Shown one piece after another: positions 10,257 through 20,200 of a DNA stretch of 21,913 nt. How positions within the stretch are numbered: the stretch's first letter is position 1; each line of letters begins with the position of its first letter. The position numbers were made by a program, and so were the translations under genes. The notes under the pieces are model-generated. The model saw nothing but the letters and a program-made list of their open reading frames with translations. It searched no databases and was not told where the DNA came from. Source of the stretch: Neoechinorhynchus agilis (lineage: Eukaryota; Acanthocephala); assembly GCA_051530055.1 (NCBI GenBank), contig JBMGUZ010000046.1:1-21913 (forward strand). The letters run 5' to 3'.

Positions 10257-10311
10257 TGGTCAAGTGGACTAACGCCCATGGTCCCGATTATTGGTTAACT
10301 GGTTAGAATCC
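10257..10311 (+). promoter_or_regulatory. tRNA-like Pol III internal promoter (A and B boxes), repeated in each unit
   Basis: A-box match TGGTCAAGTGG at 10257-10267 and B-box match GGTTAGAATCC at 10301-10311 (one change from GGTTCGANTCC), at tRNA-like spacing. Equivalent pairs: 10651-10660 and 10687-10697; 11007-11017 and 11051-11061; 11405-11415 and 11449-11459; 12327-12336 and 12365-12375; 12651-12661 and 12695-12705. The unit near 11930-11985 keeps the B box at 11975-11985 but has a damaged A box. The seven bases before the A box (gtcgagg) could pair with an interrupted cctc/gac after the B box, as a decayed acceptor stem would. A full cloverleaf does not form, so this is tRNA-derived rather than a working tRNA gene. 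Confidence 0.65.
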
Positions 10312-10439
10312 GTTACCTCCAATGACGCCCAACCAAAGAGGGGGCGAAATACCTCAATGAAGGGAGGAAACTTATTGATGAACCTCGCTTCCTGGAGGTA
10401 TCTGAGGATCAGGAGGAATGCACAAACTCTTTACCGTAT

Positions 10440-10477
10440 GCATCAGAGTCTAAGTGATTCAATCACTTCTCTGATGC
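10440..10477 (+). repeat. 38-nt hairpin characteristic of the long array units
   Basis: The outer stem gcatcagag/ctctgatgc (9 bp) and the inner stem aagtgatt/aatcactt (8 bp) form a nearly continuous hairpin. The same hairpin is found at 11190-11227, 11583-11620 and 12114-12151, the other long units. Short units have an unrelated sequence here (acaggttttatgcg type). It may be an RNA structure in the Pol III transcript or the remains of an inserted palindrome. Confidence 0.85.
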
Positions 10478-13053
10478 AGGAGATCGGCGGGCTGTGTGTC
10501 CAAGGAAAATTATCAGCCGTGGAAAAAGGCCGCACATTGATACATAATAAAAGTTACTGGCTGGTAATCTTCAAAAAACAGAAAAATCAATGGCCTTGAA
10601 TTAACAAATCAAAACTGGCTGAGTTTGTACATTCCGTAGTTGTGTCGAGGTGGTCAATGGACTAATGCCCTGTCCTTTGGTCAACTGGTTAGAATCCGTT
10701 ACCTCCAATGACGCCCAACCAAAGAGGGGGCGAAATACCGCTGAATGAGGAAACTCACTGATGAGTCCCGCCTCCTGGAGACAGGGATTTGCAAACTCTT
10801 TACCGTACAGGTTTTATGCGCTTCCCTGCGCCAGATCGGTGAGCTGTGTGCCCAAGGAAAATTATCAGCCGTGGAAAAAGGCCGCACATTGATACATAAT
10901 AAAAGTTACTGGCTGGTTAATCTTCAAAAAAACAGAAAAAATTCAATGGCCTTGAATTAACAAATCAAAACTGGCAGAGTTTGTATATTCCGTAGTTGTG
11001 TCGAGGTGGTCAAGTGGACTAATGCCCTTGATCCCAATTGATGGTCATCTGGTTAGAATCCGTTACCTCCAATGACGCCCAACCAAAGAGGGGGCGAAAT
11101 ACCTCAATGAAGGGAGGAAACTTATTGATGAACCTCGCTTCCTGGAGGTATCTGAGGATCAGGAGGAATGCACAAACTCTTTACCGTATGCATCAGAGTC
11201 TAAGTGATTCAATCACTTCTCTGATGCAGGAGATCGGCGGGCTGTGTGTCCAAGGAAAATTATCAGCCGTGGAAAAAGGCCGCACATTGATACATAATAA
11301 AAGTTACTGGCTGGTCAATCTTCAAAGAAACAGAAAAAATTCAATGGCCTTGAATTAACAAATCAAAACTGGCTGAGTTTGTACATTCCGTAGTTGTGTC
11401 GAGGTGGTCAAGTGGACTAATGCCCTTGATCCCAGTTGATGGTCATCTGGTTAGAATCCGTTACCTCCAATGACGCCCAACCAAAGAGGGGGCGAAATAC
11501 CTCAATGAAGGGAGGAAACTTATTGATGAACCTCGCTTCCTGGAGGTATCTGAGGATCAGGAGGAATGCACAAACTCTTAGTGCATCAGAGTCTAAGTGA
11601 TTCAATCACTTCTCTGATGCAGGAGATCGGCGGGCTGTGTGTCCAAGGAAAATTATCAGCCGTGGAAAAAGGCCGCACATTGATACATAATACTGGCTGT
11701 AATCAAAAAAAGAAAAAATCAATGGCCTTGAATTAACAAATCAAAACTGAGTTTGTACATTCCGTAGTTGTGTCGAGGTGGTCAATGGACAAGCCGTCCT
11801 GGTACTGGTTAATCCGTTACCCCAATGACCCAACCAAAGGGAAAGTTACTGGTAATCTTCAAAACAGAAAAAATTCAATGGCCTTGAATTAACAAATCAA
11901 AACTGGCAGAGTTTGTAATTCCAGTTGTGTCGAGGTCAAGTGGACTAATGTCCTTGATCCCTTGATGGTCATCTGGTTAGAATCCGTTACCTCCAATGAC
12001 GCCCAACCAAAGAGGGGGCGAAATACCTCAATGAAGGGAGGAAACTTATTGATGAACCTCGCTTCCTGGAGGTATCTGAGGATCAGGAGGAATGCACAAA
12101 CTCTTTACCGTATGCATCAGAGTCTAAGTGATTCAATCACTTCTCTGATGCAGGAGATCGGCGGGCTGTGTGTCCAAGGAAAATTATCAGCCGTGGAAAA
12201 AGGCCGCACATTGATACATAATAAAAGTTACTGGCTGGTAATCTTCAAAGAAACAGAAAAAATCAATGGCCTTGAATTAACAAATCAAAACTGGCTGAGT
12301 TTGTACATTCCGTAGTTGTGTCGAGGTGGTCAATGGACTAATGCCTTGATCCCTTGATGGTCACTGGTTAGAATCCGTTACCTCCAATGACGCCCAACCA
12401 AAGAGGGGCGAAATACCCTGAAGAGAAACTAGATGCGCTCCTGGAGACAGGGATGCAAACTCTACCGTACAGGTATGCCTTCCTGGCAGATCGGGGCGTG
12501 CCAAAAATTACAGCCGTGAAAAAGGCCGCACATTATACATAATAAAAGTTACTGGCTGGTTAATCTTCGAAAAAAACAGAAAAAATTCAATGGCCTTGAA
12601 TTAACAAATCAAAACTGGCAGAGTTTGTATATTCCGTAGTTGTGTCGAGATGGTCAAATGGACTAATGCCCTTGATCCCAAATGATGGTCAACTGGTTAG
12701 AATCCGTTACCTCCAATGACGCCCAACCAAAGAGGGGGCGAAATACCGCTGAATGAGGAAACTCTCTGATGATTCCCGCCTCCTGGAGACAGGGATTTGC
12801 AAACTCTTTACCGTACAGGTTTTATGCGCTTCCTTGAGCCAGATCGGTGGGCTGTGTGTCCAAGGAAAATTGTCAGCCGTGGAAAAATGCCGCGCATTGA
12901 TACTTAATAATAAATTTTATTTTGAGATTCGGATGTGATGGATTGCCTGAGGTCGTCTCCGGAAAGAGATTACTTTGAAAAGTTCGTTCTATTATTCCAG
13001 AACTAACGAGTTAACCGAACGTTTCTTTGGGACAGTAAAAAGCCGAACAGGTT

Positions 13054-13405
13054 TTGGTGAGGGCAGTTTCGCAAACGATGTTAGACCGACGAATTCCTAC
13101 GTTGTTTAATTATGCAGCTAGCAATATAAAATTCGCCACCATTAAACCAGGAAGATCAGCAACCGTCGCTGAGAAACGCAAGAGGACAAAATACATTGAC
13201 TTTTGTCGAAATCATTATTTTGTTCCCTTTGGTGTCGAGGCATTCGGGTCGTTTTTATACCCCAACGCGGGACCTGGTCAAGCAATTGTCCAAGAGATTG
13301 AGACGTATCACTGGCGATCAGAGGGCAGGAGCATTCCTCCTACAAAACACGGGGGAACGCTGCATCCGTCCTTTCGACCGTTACACCAGGAAGGCAGCTG
13401 AGTGA
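13054..13405 (+). mobile_element. C-terminal fossil fragment of the SLAVQR-family retroelement
   Basis: Readable blocks in order are AASNIKFATIKPG, AEKRKRTKYIDF, HYFVPFGVEAFGS and, in the neighbouring frame, VKQLSKRLRRITGDQRAG. They correspond to the conserved region near the C-terminus of an invertebrate RT-bearing retroelement and match the copy at 20.5-21.5 kb (AASNIPYS, FFPFGVETYG, LSKKLKETTGDARAG). It is broken, and its RT and N-terminus are missing. The left edge lies somewhere between the end of the array at about 12.91 kb and 13054. The element's class (non-LTR or other) cannot be settled from this piece. Confidence 0.65.
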
Positions 13406-14580
13406 TCCAGAGCGGTGGTGTGAATGATTTCATGTTTGAAAAAAGTGAAGTTATTAAAAACTACGAACATCAAAAGGAAATGTTCGACATGACAAGAAAA
13501 TAAGAACGTTTGATATCGAGAGAAAGTCATCGTAGAAAATAAGAAAGGTCCCAGTGACCCATAGGATGAATACGACCCAGAGCACCAAGAAAGCTTAAGC
13601 AGATCACTTGAGGATGAGAGAGACCGAGGAGCCAAGTGATATTTTGGGACAGCCCACTGAGATCCAGGAGTTTTGGACGGATTAACGAACAGCGACCACT
13701 AGGGAACTAGAGGATAATTTGTGTATGGCAGGAGAGCCAATCGAAACAGATAAGGAAGCACGGGGGATCACTATGAAACCAAAAGTTAGGACAAAGATGA
13801 AGATGCCACAGTTGGATCGATACAAAGTGGGAGATTACGGTCGAAACTTATTAGGCCGTAAGACCTTTACTTCAGAGGGAAAAGAAAGTGGATCACGGAG
13901 GAGGACGGCACTGTAAAATCATGACAAAACTAATAATATCACGATTTATTAATAAACAAATAGGAGGACCCATCTATCCATGGGTCCTCATTAGGGGGAT
14001 AAACATAAAGTTAGCTCAAAACGGCTATAGGGATCGGTAAATTCAGAGGCTTCAACGCCGAGCGGAATAGGTTGGCGGACGTTCGCGGGAAAAGGAAAAG
14101 AAATCCACGAGTGACATTAGGAGGCTTTTAAAAGAGACAGATCTGGAGGTTCGATTGGTCCACAGGAGTGCTCCAACATTACGCTGAATCCTAGCAAGAA
14201 CAGTCCACGACGAGGAAGCGCCACTTTGCACGATTTGTCGTTTATGAGACAAAAAGATCCGGGTCGTTTACATTGCAAAGGACGGAGATGTTTCTCCAGT
14301 TACGTTTTTGTGAGCACGTTCGTAACGCATTGAACCCAAACGCGGCCTTAAGGTTCCACCGACGAGGTCAAGGAGTAAAGATTTCGACGACCGTGAAGTA
14401 GCAAGCGGGAAACCCATTGGAACTTTCGCTTACGAAAGCTTTGGTCATCTCGAAAGGTGTGAAAAGTGGGACTAATGGCAGTAGGGAGGAGACGACCAAC
14501 ATACGACGCGTTAGGGTTTTAAATCAATGGGACGAAATAGCCTCCCCCAATGATTTTATTGTTATAGTTGAACCATGAGA
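13406..14580 (+). other. Unrecognised decayed sequence following the retroelement fragment
   Basis: Purine-rich and more GC-rich than the flanking intergenic DNA, with coding-like but interrupted translation on the plus strand (charged, Arg/Lys/Glu-rich). A 65-residue basic stretch at 13719-13916 and a CTIC-containing stretch at about 14220 have no family I recognise. It is probably further mobile-element debris. I assign no function. Confidence 0.35.
13964..13989. repeat. Perfect 10-bp stem hairpin
   Basis: gaggacccat at 13964-13973 is the inverse of atgggtcctc at 13980-13989, with a six-base loop. It sits just after an AT-rich run containing ttattaataaa. It could be a structured 3' end of an old element; the function is unknown. 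Confidence 0.6.
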
Positions 14581-15264
14581 AGTAAAACTCCGAAATATTG
14601 ATCCGAAATAAACATTTGTTTCAATCAAAAAAACTTACGATTGAGAAATCTGTCGACAATTCACCAAATGATTATAGTATTTCGCGAAAGAGACTTTTAA
14701 TCAAGCTAAAATCTGATCATGACTTAGGATCGTTGATTTTTACAAAATCTAACAGAGTGCTTTGTATAGATTTGGCCTACTAAAGCTCTCGACTTGTAAA
14801 TAATACCTCTTACCAAATATTCTTTCTAAACTCTTAAGATTAAGACTAACTTCCACATCTATGATAAATACAATAAAGGCAGGAACATTTGTTTCTTTGG
14901 CTGTATTCTAAAACCACTTGACAGTCTCATACCCGGAATGAAGAATTTGCTGATATCTTTTTTGCTAAGAATCATGTCAGGCAAAATAGTATTTTAGAGA
15001 GAGAGAACTGTGCGCTTTATGGCAATGAACTTTTCATAACTTTAAAATCGTCATCATCAACTGGAAAACCTATACAACATAGTGAGAACTTACAAAATTG
15101 GATAATCCCCATAATCTCAGGACTGGACAATAAAGCCAAACGAATGATAACTATCTACAACCGATCAAGCTTTGTTACGTTTCCTTTTTTCTTTTATTTC
15201 TAAAGTGACTAAAAATTTATTTTGGCTCTAGAAACACTTTTTTAAGATCAATCTTCATTTCTCG
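14581..15264. other. AT-rich intergenic stretch
   Basis: No gene, RNA or obvious repeat seen. A 61-codon plus-strand frame at 14598-14783 has no recognisable features. Confidence 0.4.
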
Positions 15265-15394
15265 ACAATTAACACATTCACCACCTCCCGCCGAATTCCA
15301 GCTTTTGTCCTTCCTCGACCGTCGCCATCACGCTGGCAGCATTGCCCCGTTGTACTGCTAGCGAGATATTTTGTCGAAGGAATACGCCTGCTTC
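15265..15394 (-). mobile_element. 3'-tail fossil fragment of the SLAVQR-family retroelement, minus strand
   Basis: On the minus strand the bases read EAGVFLRQNISLAVQRGNAA, then SVMATVEEGQKLEF, ending at a stop at 15280-15278. This is closely similar to the end of the copy at 21.34-21.46 kb (GVFLRQNISLAVQRDSAA). Only the last 40 or so residues and a little 3' flank are present. The match ends abruptly at the nine-G run 15395-15403. Confidence 0.7.
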
Positions 15395-15404
15395 GGGGGG
15401 GGGA

Positions 15405-16460
15405 TTAGTGCCTATCGGAGATTTGAGTTCGGTTCCTAGTCAGGGCGCTATCCTAGTCTACCCGAACTTCAAGTCTTCGGCTAGGAGAGAGAGTCTTTCT
15501 CTCAGTTCTTCGTATCCCAATGTACAAGAGTGTTTGGATGCCAGTGTGAATAGTGGTAACAAATCCGGCATGATCGAATCGGTGAATTATGTTCGTGTAA
15601 ATGGTGTGAAACCGATTGGTTACTTGAGCGATAGGAACCCAGTGGCCGCGTGCGCGTTCATAATGTGCTCGATATGTCGAAGGTTCAACGCCACCGGTCG
15701 CTGGGTTCCACGGGTGCTGAAAATGGTGAGATTAAGGTTTGAGGTCGCCCATCGGCTTCCTTCGAGTGCGGCTAAGCGCCTCCGTTGTGTGCAAGTTAGC
15801 CGAAAGGCTCCAAAAGGAATATAGCCGAAGCTATCAAAGAAGATGTCGCAAGACCAATGAAACTTGTGCGACTTACCGAATCCTACGTTACATCTAAGTC
15901 GTATACCCGGTCCGGGTGGGGGAGACCATCAGTCCTTGTTGCTAACACGCTTCTCCCATCTCCGTAGTGATGACGCGCCTCAGAATGAATCAAAGGAAAA
16001 AAGTAGTGGGCAGAGTAAAGCGCGTGGCACTAAGGCGGCGTTCACGTAAGAGACCACTGGCGTACGCGGGCCAAAATCTTCTAAACAGGCGGTGCCTTCG
16101 ATAGAGACCACTATCGAGCACGAGCCGACCATATCTTCTAGTCAGCAACCGAGAGTCCATTTTGTTGATTGTGTGAATAAGTTTGCTTCCGAAGTTGGAC
16201 CCGCTTGCGTTGACGAAGCGATTTCTTTATCGTGTCGGACTTCCGTCGCCGGGTCCGCGAATTCACAGGCCAATGTGCCATTATCTACCAGTGAACCACA
16301 CAATTGGAGCATTCTCAGAGTTTGCTCATTTGCCACCAGCGATCAGAGAAAGTTGATCGAGTCTGCTTTAGCCATTGTCTCTAGGTACCCGAAGAAGGTT
16401 TACGGTAGCGAAACACTATTATGGTTGGCCCAAACATATTGGAAATGATGGCTGTGGGCA
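15405..16460 (+). mobile_element. Probable 5' portion of a decayed retroelement (ORF unrecognised)
   Basis: GC-rich relative to its surroundings, with two readable frames, about 15342-15824 (Ser/Arg-rich, with CSICRRF) and 16092-16448 (Ser/Thr-rich, then a hydrophobic-basic end). Neither matches a domain I can name. The composition resembles the SLAVQR-family fragments, and the stretch is followed at 16.88 kb by a 3' tail of that family in the same direction. It could therefore be the N-terminal part of an internally deleted copy. That link is an inference. Confidence 0.35.
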
Positions 16461-16880
16461 TTACGTTCAAAAACTCCAGAAACTCCTGATGCTCCAGAGT
16501 GGATACTCAATTAAAGTAGACGTAGAATAGATAGAAATTTACATCGGGAACTGTCTTCTGAGCGATGGCCGCTTTGAGACCAATGCAAATGAAGGATTTC
16601 ATGATCATCAAAGAAAAGTGTCCATTATGGGAACGATCTCTACACAATCTATCTTTTAATGGTTGACGATTTATTAATGATAGCAATGTTGATCGGTCAC
16701 CGACTTGCCGTCAATTTTCGTAACTCCCTGCAACTCTTTAACATTCCAGAGGTGAAATCGAGACAAAGAACGATGATCATTCAACTTTGGATGCCACTCA
16801 CCTAACGGTTGAGGAATCAATACAGTATATAAAGTAGGAGTTAGATTACTATCATCACTCTTTGAACAGTACAGTTCAAG
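16461..16880. other. Gene-free stretch
   Basis: No recognisable gene or repeat. It separates the presumed 5' part from the 3' tail of the retroelement relic and contains neither RT motifs nor other coding signals I can identify. Confidence 0.35.
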
Positions 16881-16882
16881 TT

Positions 16883-17105
16883 CCAGATCTCGCTCGCGGT
16901 ACAACGAGGCAATGCTGCCAGCGTGATAGCGACAGCCAAAGAAGGAGAGAAGCTAAGATTTTTGTGGACGGTGGTGATTGCACGTTTTGCACATTATTAT
17001 TAGATTGCAGTTGTGTTTTTTATTTATTTGAAAAACTTACAATCAATAGACTAAAGAAGGACTACGCGAAGGCCGAAAATTATCAAATAAATCAATTATT
17101 ATAAT
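16883..17105 (+). mobile_element. 3'-tail fossil fragment of the SLAVQR-family retroelement, plus strand
   Basis: From 16885 the frame reads ISLAVQRGNAASVIATAKEG, then EKLRFLWTVV. The following bases (gtggtgattgcacgttttg, then a ttattatt run) match the 3' flank of the copy ending at about 21.48 kb (gtggtgaatgcacgttttg). Only the last 35 or so residues and the start of the 3' UTR are kept. It ends about 100 bp from the 3' end of the RIO2 gene on the opposite strand. Confidence 0.65.
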
Positions 17106-17205
17106 TCGCTATAAAAAAGTAATGAAGACGAATGCTTGAGATGTGAAGTAAATAAAAATAAGAAAAAAAGCATTATTCTAATTTAAACAATCAAAATTGA
17201 TGAGA

Positions 17206-17211
17206 TTTATT
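17206..17211 (-). promoter_or_regulatory. aataaa overlapping the RIO2 stop codon
   Basis: On the minus strand the last codons read gtg ttc gaa taa atc, so aataaa overlaps the stop codon. If used as the polyadenylation signal, the 3' UTR would be only about 10-30 nt. A second AT-rich candidate (ttatttttattt) lies about 50 bp further on. Confidence 0.35.
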
Positions 17212-20200
17212 CGAACACAGTGGCAAATCGAATTTCAGACTGATTTTGCTTTCGATTTCGCCGTCTTGGGGCTAACTGACGTCTTGCCACCTTCGCTTGT
17301 CTCTTTCTTTGCTCTTTTAGCTTCTCCCTTCGAATATTTTGTTTTATAACACCCGGATATGCAGATTTATGTTCCCTTTCTTCATCAGATGACGACTCAT
17401 TTTCCTCCTCCTCATCTAAGACGAAATCTTCATTATCGCTTTTACCGTTATCACTACTTTCTCCATCCACCTCACTCTCATCGGTTTCATCGTCTTTACT
17501 TAAACACCAACGATCCGCTCTTTTTAACTTCTCAATATCGCTATAATTCTTATCTACAACTCCTTTATATCCGCTCACTTTTAATTCTTTGTCTAGATTG
17601 CATGTGGATTCTGGTTGGCACAAATAAACTTAAAAATAGTCGCGATCATAAATATCTAATGTTAATTTGAAACAATGATTGCGTGTGGCAACAATAACTT
17701 AAGAGTTATATCATTCCGCATGCAAAATGACATTCAAGTAAGAGAAGTCTAGGTAACTAATGGAAGAAATCCTCCGTTTGATCTAATCAGAAGTCACATG
17801 AGTACGCTTTTCGTTCAATTTCATTGAGTGCTGGATACTCAGGTAGAAGTGCGAATCGTTTTTGAAAAAATGAACAAACGCCATCCATATCTCGCCGGTA
17901 ATAATAATCAGCATCAGGATGATTTATACTGACCATTTGTGGGAAATCAATAATCACTGGTTCCCAGCCTTCGACTTTATCTTCTACGCAAATCACGTTA
18001 AACTCATTTAAATCGCAGTGGATAAGTCCGCTTTCCGCCAATTGCGTACCCGCTTTCAATATCTTCTCGCAAAGATCCTCTGCCTGTTCATCATTCAAAG
18101 CTTCAGCTTTTAAATCACAGAGCATGAGACCTTCTGTGTATTCCATTACGACTGCAGAACGGTTCCAACCGATCGGTTTTGGAACTCTAAGACCATTCGT
18201 GTACAATTCGTTCAGAAAATCGAATTCATTTTTGGCTGAAAGTCTGCTCAAGTAGATCCACGATGAAGCATGGCGATGTTTTAGATAATCTCGATTGCGT
18301 TTCAGGCTTCTAAAACATGTCCGGCCAAGGCAATGGATCTTTACGACGCATTCCAAGTTGGTCTGGGAAGATTCGCACATAAAAGGTCGTAATGATTCTT
18401 GCTATTTTAAAGAAATATCAGTGGTGTTAATGTCTTTCAAACCAAAATAATGCAAGAGTTCAATAAGAATTCCTATTGTAGGAAGGAAATAAAGTGAATG
18501 GAATACCATGGATGATAATAAAATCATCATTTTAGGATTTACAAATTTGAAATTCACATGCGATAATTTCGATTGAACAATGTGTGTTCAACGGCTGTCC
18601 AAACATTACAGGAATGCAAATAATAAATATTGATTTATTGTTCTCAATATTTCGTCCGTCTCGTCACGAAAAACAGTTTTATAACTTTCACTTTTATCTC
18701 GAAACAATTTGCAACCTGAAGAAGTCAGAAGAGACGGAAGGAAATATTAAGAACAATAAATCAATATTCTTCTCATCACCAAATTACAGGAATTATGGTG
18801 ATGGAGTGCAACGATGTGGTTCAAAAACGAATTTATTTTATCTCTAAAAAAGAGTCGTATCAACGGTCCTAGAGGTAGTCGACATAGACGAAAGTGAACA
18901 CAACAGTAGTAGGGAAGATCTCGAATACTATTCCATGGATAGAGGAAGATTTACCTGGTCAATCAACAGCAATGTCTGGTGAAAATACCAACAGAAAAGT
19001 ATGGAAACAACCTCGAAAACAGAACATGAATAAAAGTTTGAAACCATGTAATAACTTTTATTGCAGCAACGAGAATTTTAGGGCAAAATAAAACAAATCG
19101 GTGCGACAAGTTAGTTTTTTTATTATTAATTTCACCTGCAACATTCTACGGAAAAGCCGAAGAAAAATAAATGCTAAATACACTTTCTTTGATAATCTTT
19201 TTTCACTACGATTAATTCTTCGATTTAATAGCAGCAATAATCTTTTAGTAAGACCGAAAAATGAATGAAATTATGTTTTAATTTTAATTTGACCAACAAT
19301 AAGCCCTAGAGTTTATTCATTTGCCCAGCTTTCGCCGTTTTACGGCTTCAACTGGACAATTGTTAAAGTGTTTTATTCGCGTTTAAATGTCAAAAATAAA
19401 ACACTTTAACAATTGTCCAATTGAAGCCGTAAAACGGCGAAAGCTGGGCAAATGAATAAACTCTAGGGCTTATTGTTGGTCAAATTAAATTAAAATTAAG
19501 ACATGGGCCTGGAAAATCAAGCAGCGCCTGGAAAATCAAGCAACGATTCACAATCAAGCAGCGATTCATGCAATAATATAATGAAATTATGAAGAAAAAA
19601 AGAATTATGGGATCAAACATTATACGTTGGTCTGGCAACTTTTAAATTCTACTGTAGATATTCCTTTTTTGCATGGCGAGATTCGGTCAAGGCGAAATAA
19701 AATGATTTAATTTCAATGTAATGAACTTACAATTCTGAATAAGTCCATAAATATTAAATTCAATATTCTTCTCCTTGACCAGTAAGATTTGCGTTGAAAT
19801 AAATCCAAAGGAAATTGCTTTTTGATAATCGGGACTAAAAACATCACTAGAAATGAGCATTTCATTGATATTTACGATCAGAGTGGGAAAGCAGCGGATA
19901 CTACGACCTCATAAAAACGTTTGATTCCTTTCCGCATCCGATTTGAGCGCCAATCGATGTAATGATGGATTTTGCCGATAGGGAGTATAAAGCGAGAGTA
20001 TCGTATCCAGTGAAAGTTAATCGGTATCCAATAACCTTTGATTTGTTTGTATAGCAAACTAATTTCAGTTTAAGCAGTTCACCGAGTAATCGATGGACAC
20101 CTCCACCTCTAAGACGAGAAAGCGTACTAATCAATTCGATTGGAACGTATTGGTGATTACGAAGGCCCATTTCAATACCAAGTAAGACTCGATAAAGCTC

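Larger units (their letters stand above)
10128..12912 (+). repeat. Tandem array of tRNA-headed (SINE-like) units, about eight copies
   Basis: Phased on the landmark ggccgcacattgata, units start at 10128, 10528, 10880, 11278, 11671, about 11840, 12202 and 12524, with a last landmark at about 12888. Lengths are about 400, 352, 398, 393, 170 (internally deleted), 360, 322 and 364 bp. Each fuller unit has the landmark, an A-rich tract (caaaaaaacagaaaaaa type), a conserved linker, a tRNA-like head with Pol III boxes, and a variable body. Units at 10128, 10880, 11278 and 11840 are the long type with a hairpin. Units at 10528, 12202 and 12524 are the short type with different middle sequence. Long units are nearly identical to each other, pointing to recent amplification or gene conversion, while units at 11671 and 12202 carry many small deletions. 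With the phase set to start at the tRNA head, the unit reads like a SINE: head, body, A-rich tail. Frames of about 100 codons shared by the long units look incidental. Confidence 0.9.

Noticed and set aside
10257-10330. A functional tRNA-Ser or tRNA-Leu gene
   Set aside because: A and B boxes match, but the T stem is weak, the acceptor stem is interrupted and no convincing anticodon arm forms.
10745-10810. CTGATGAGTCC in a short array unit, resembling a hammerhead ribozyme core with a possible stem II (gtccc/gggat)
   Set aside because: The expected GAAA after stem II is not there (the sequence is tttgcaaac), stems I and III are not evident, and the other short unit at 12524 has a changed core. 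It is not enough to call a ribozyme.
14052-14252. 66-residue minus-strand frame
   Set aside because: No recognisable feature, and the surrounding sequence looks like element debris on the plus strand.
17359-17670. Plus-strand 103-residue frame rich in His, Pro and Tyr
   Set aside because: It is the antisense of the acidic tail of RIO2 exon 3.
18894-19091. 65-residue frame inside RIO2 intron 1
   Set aside because: No domain or start context; likely chance.
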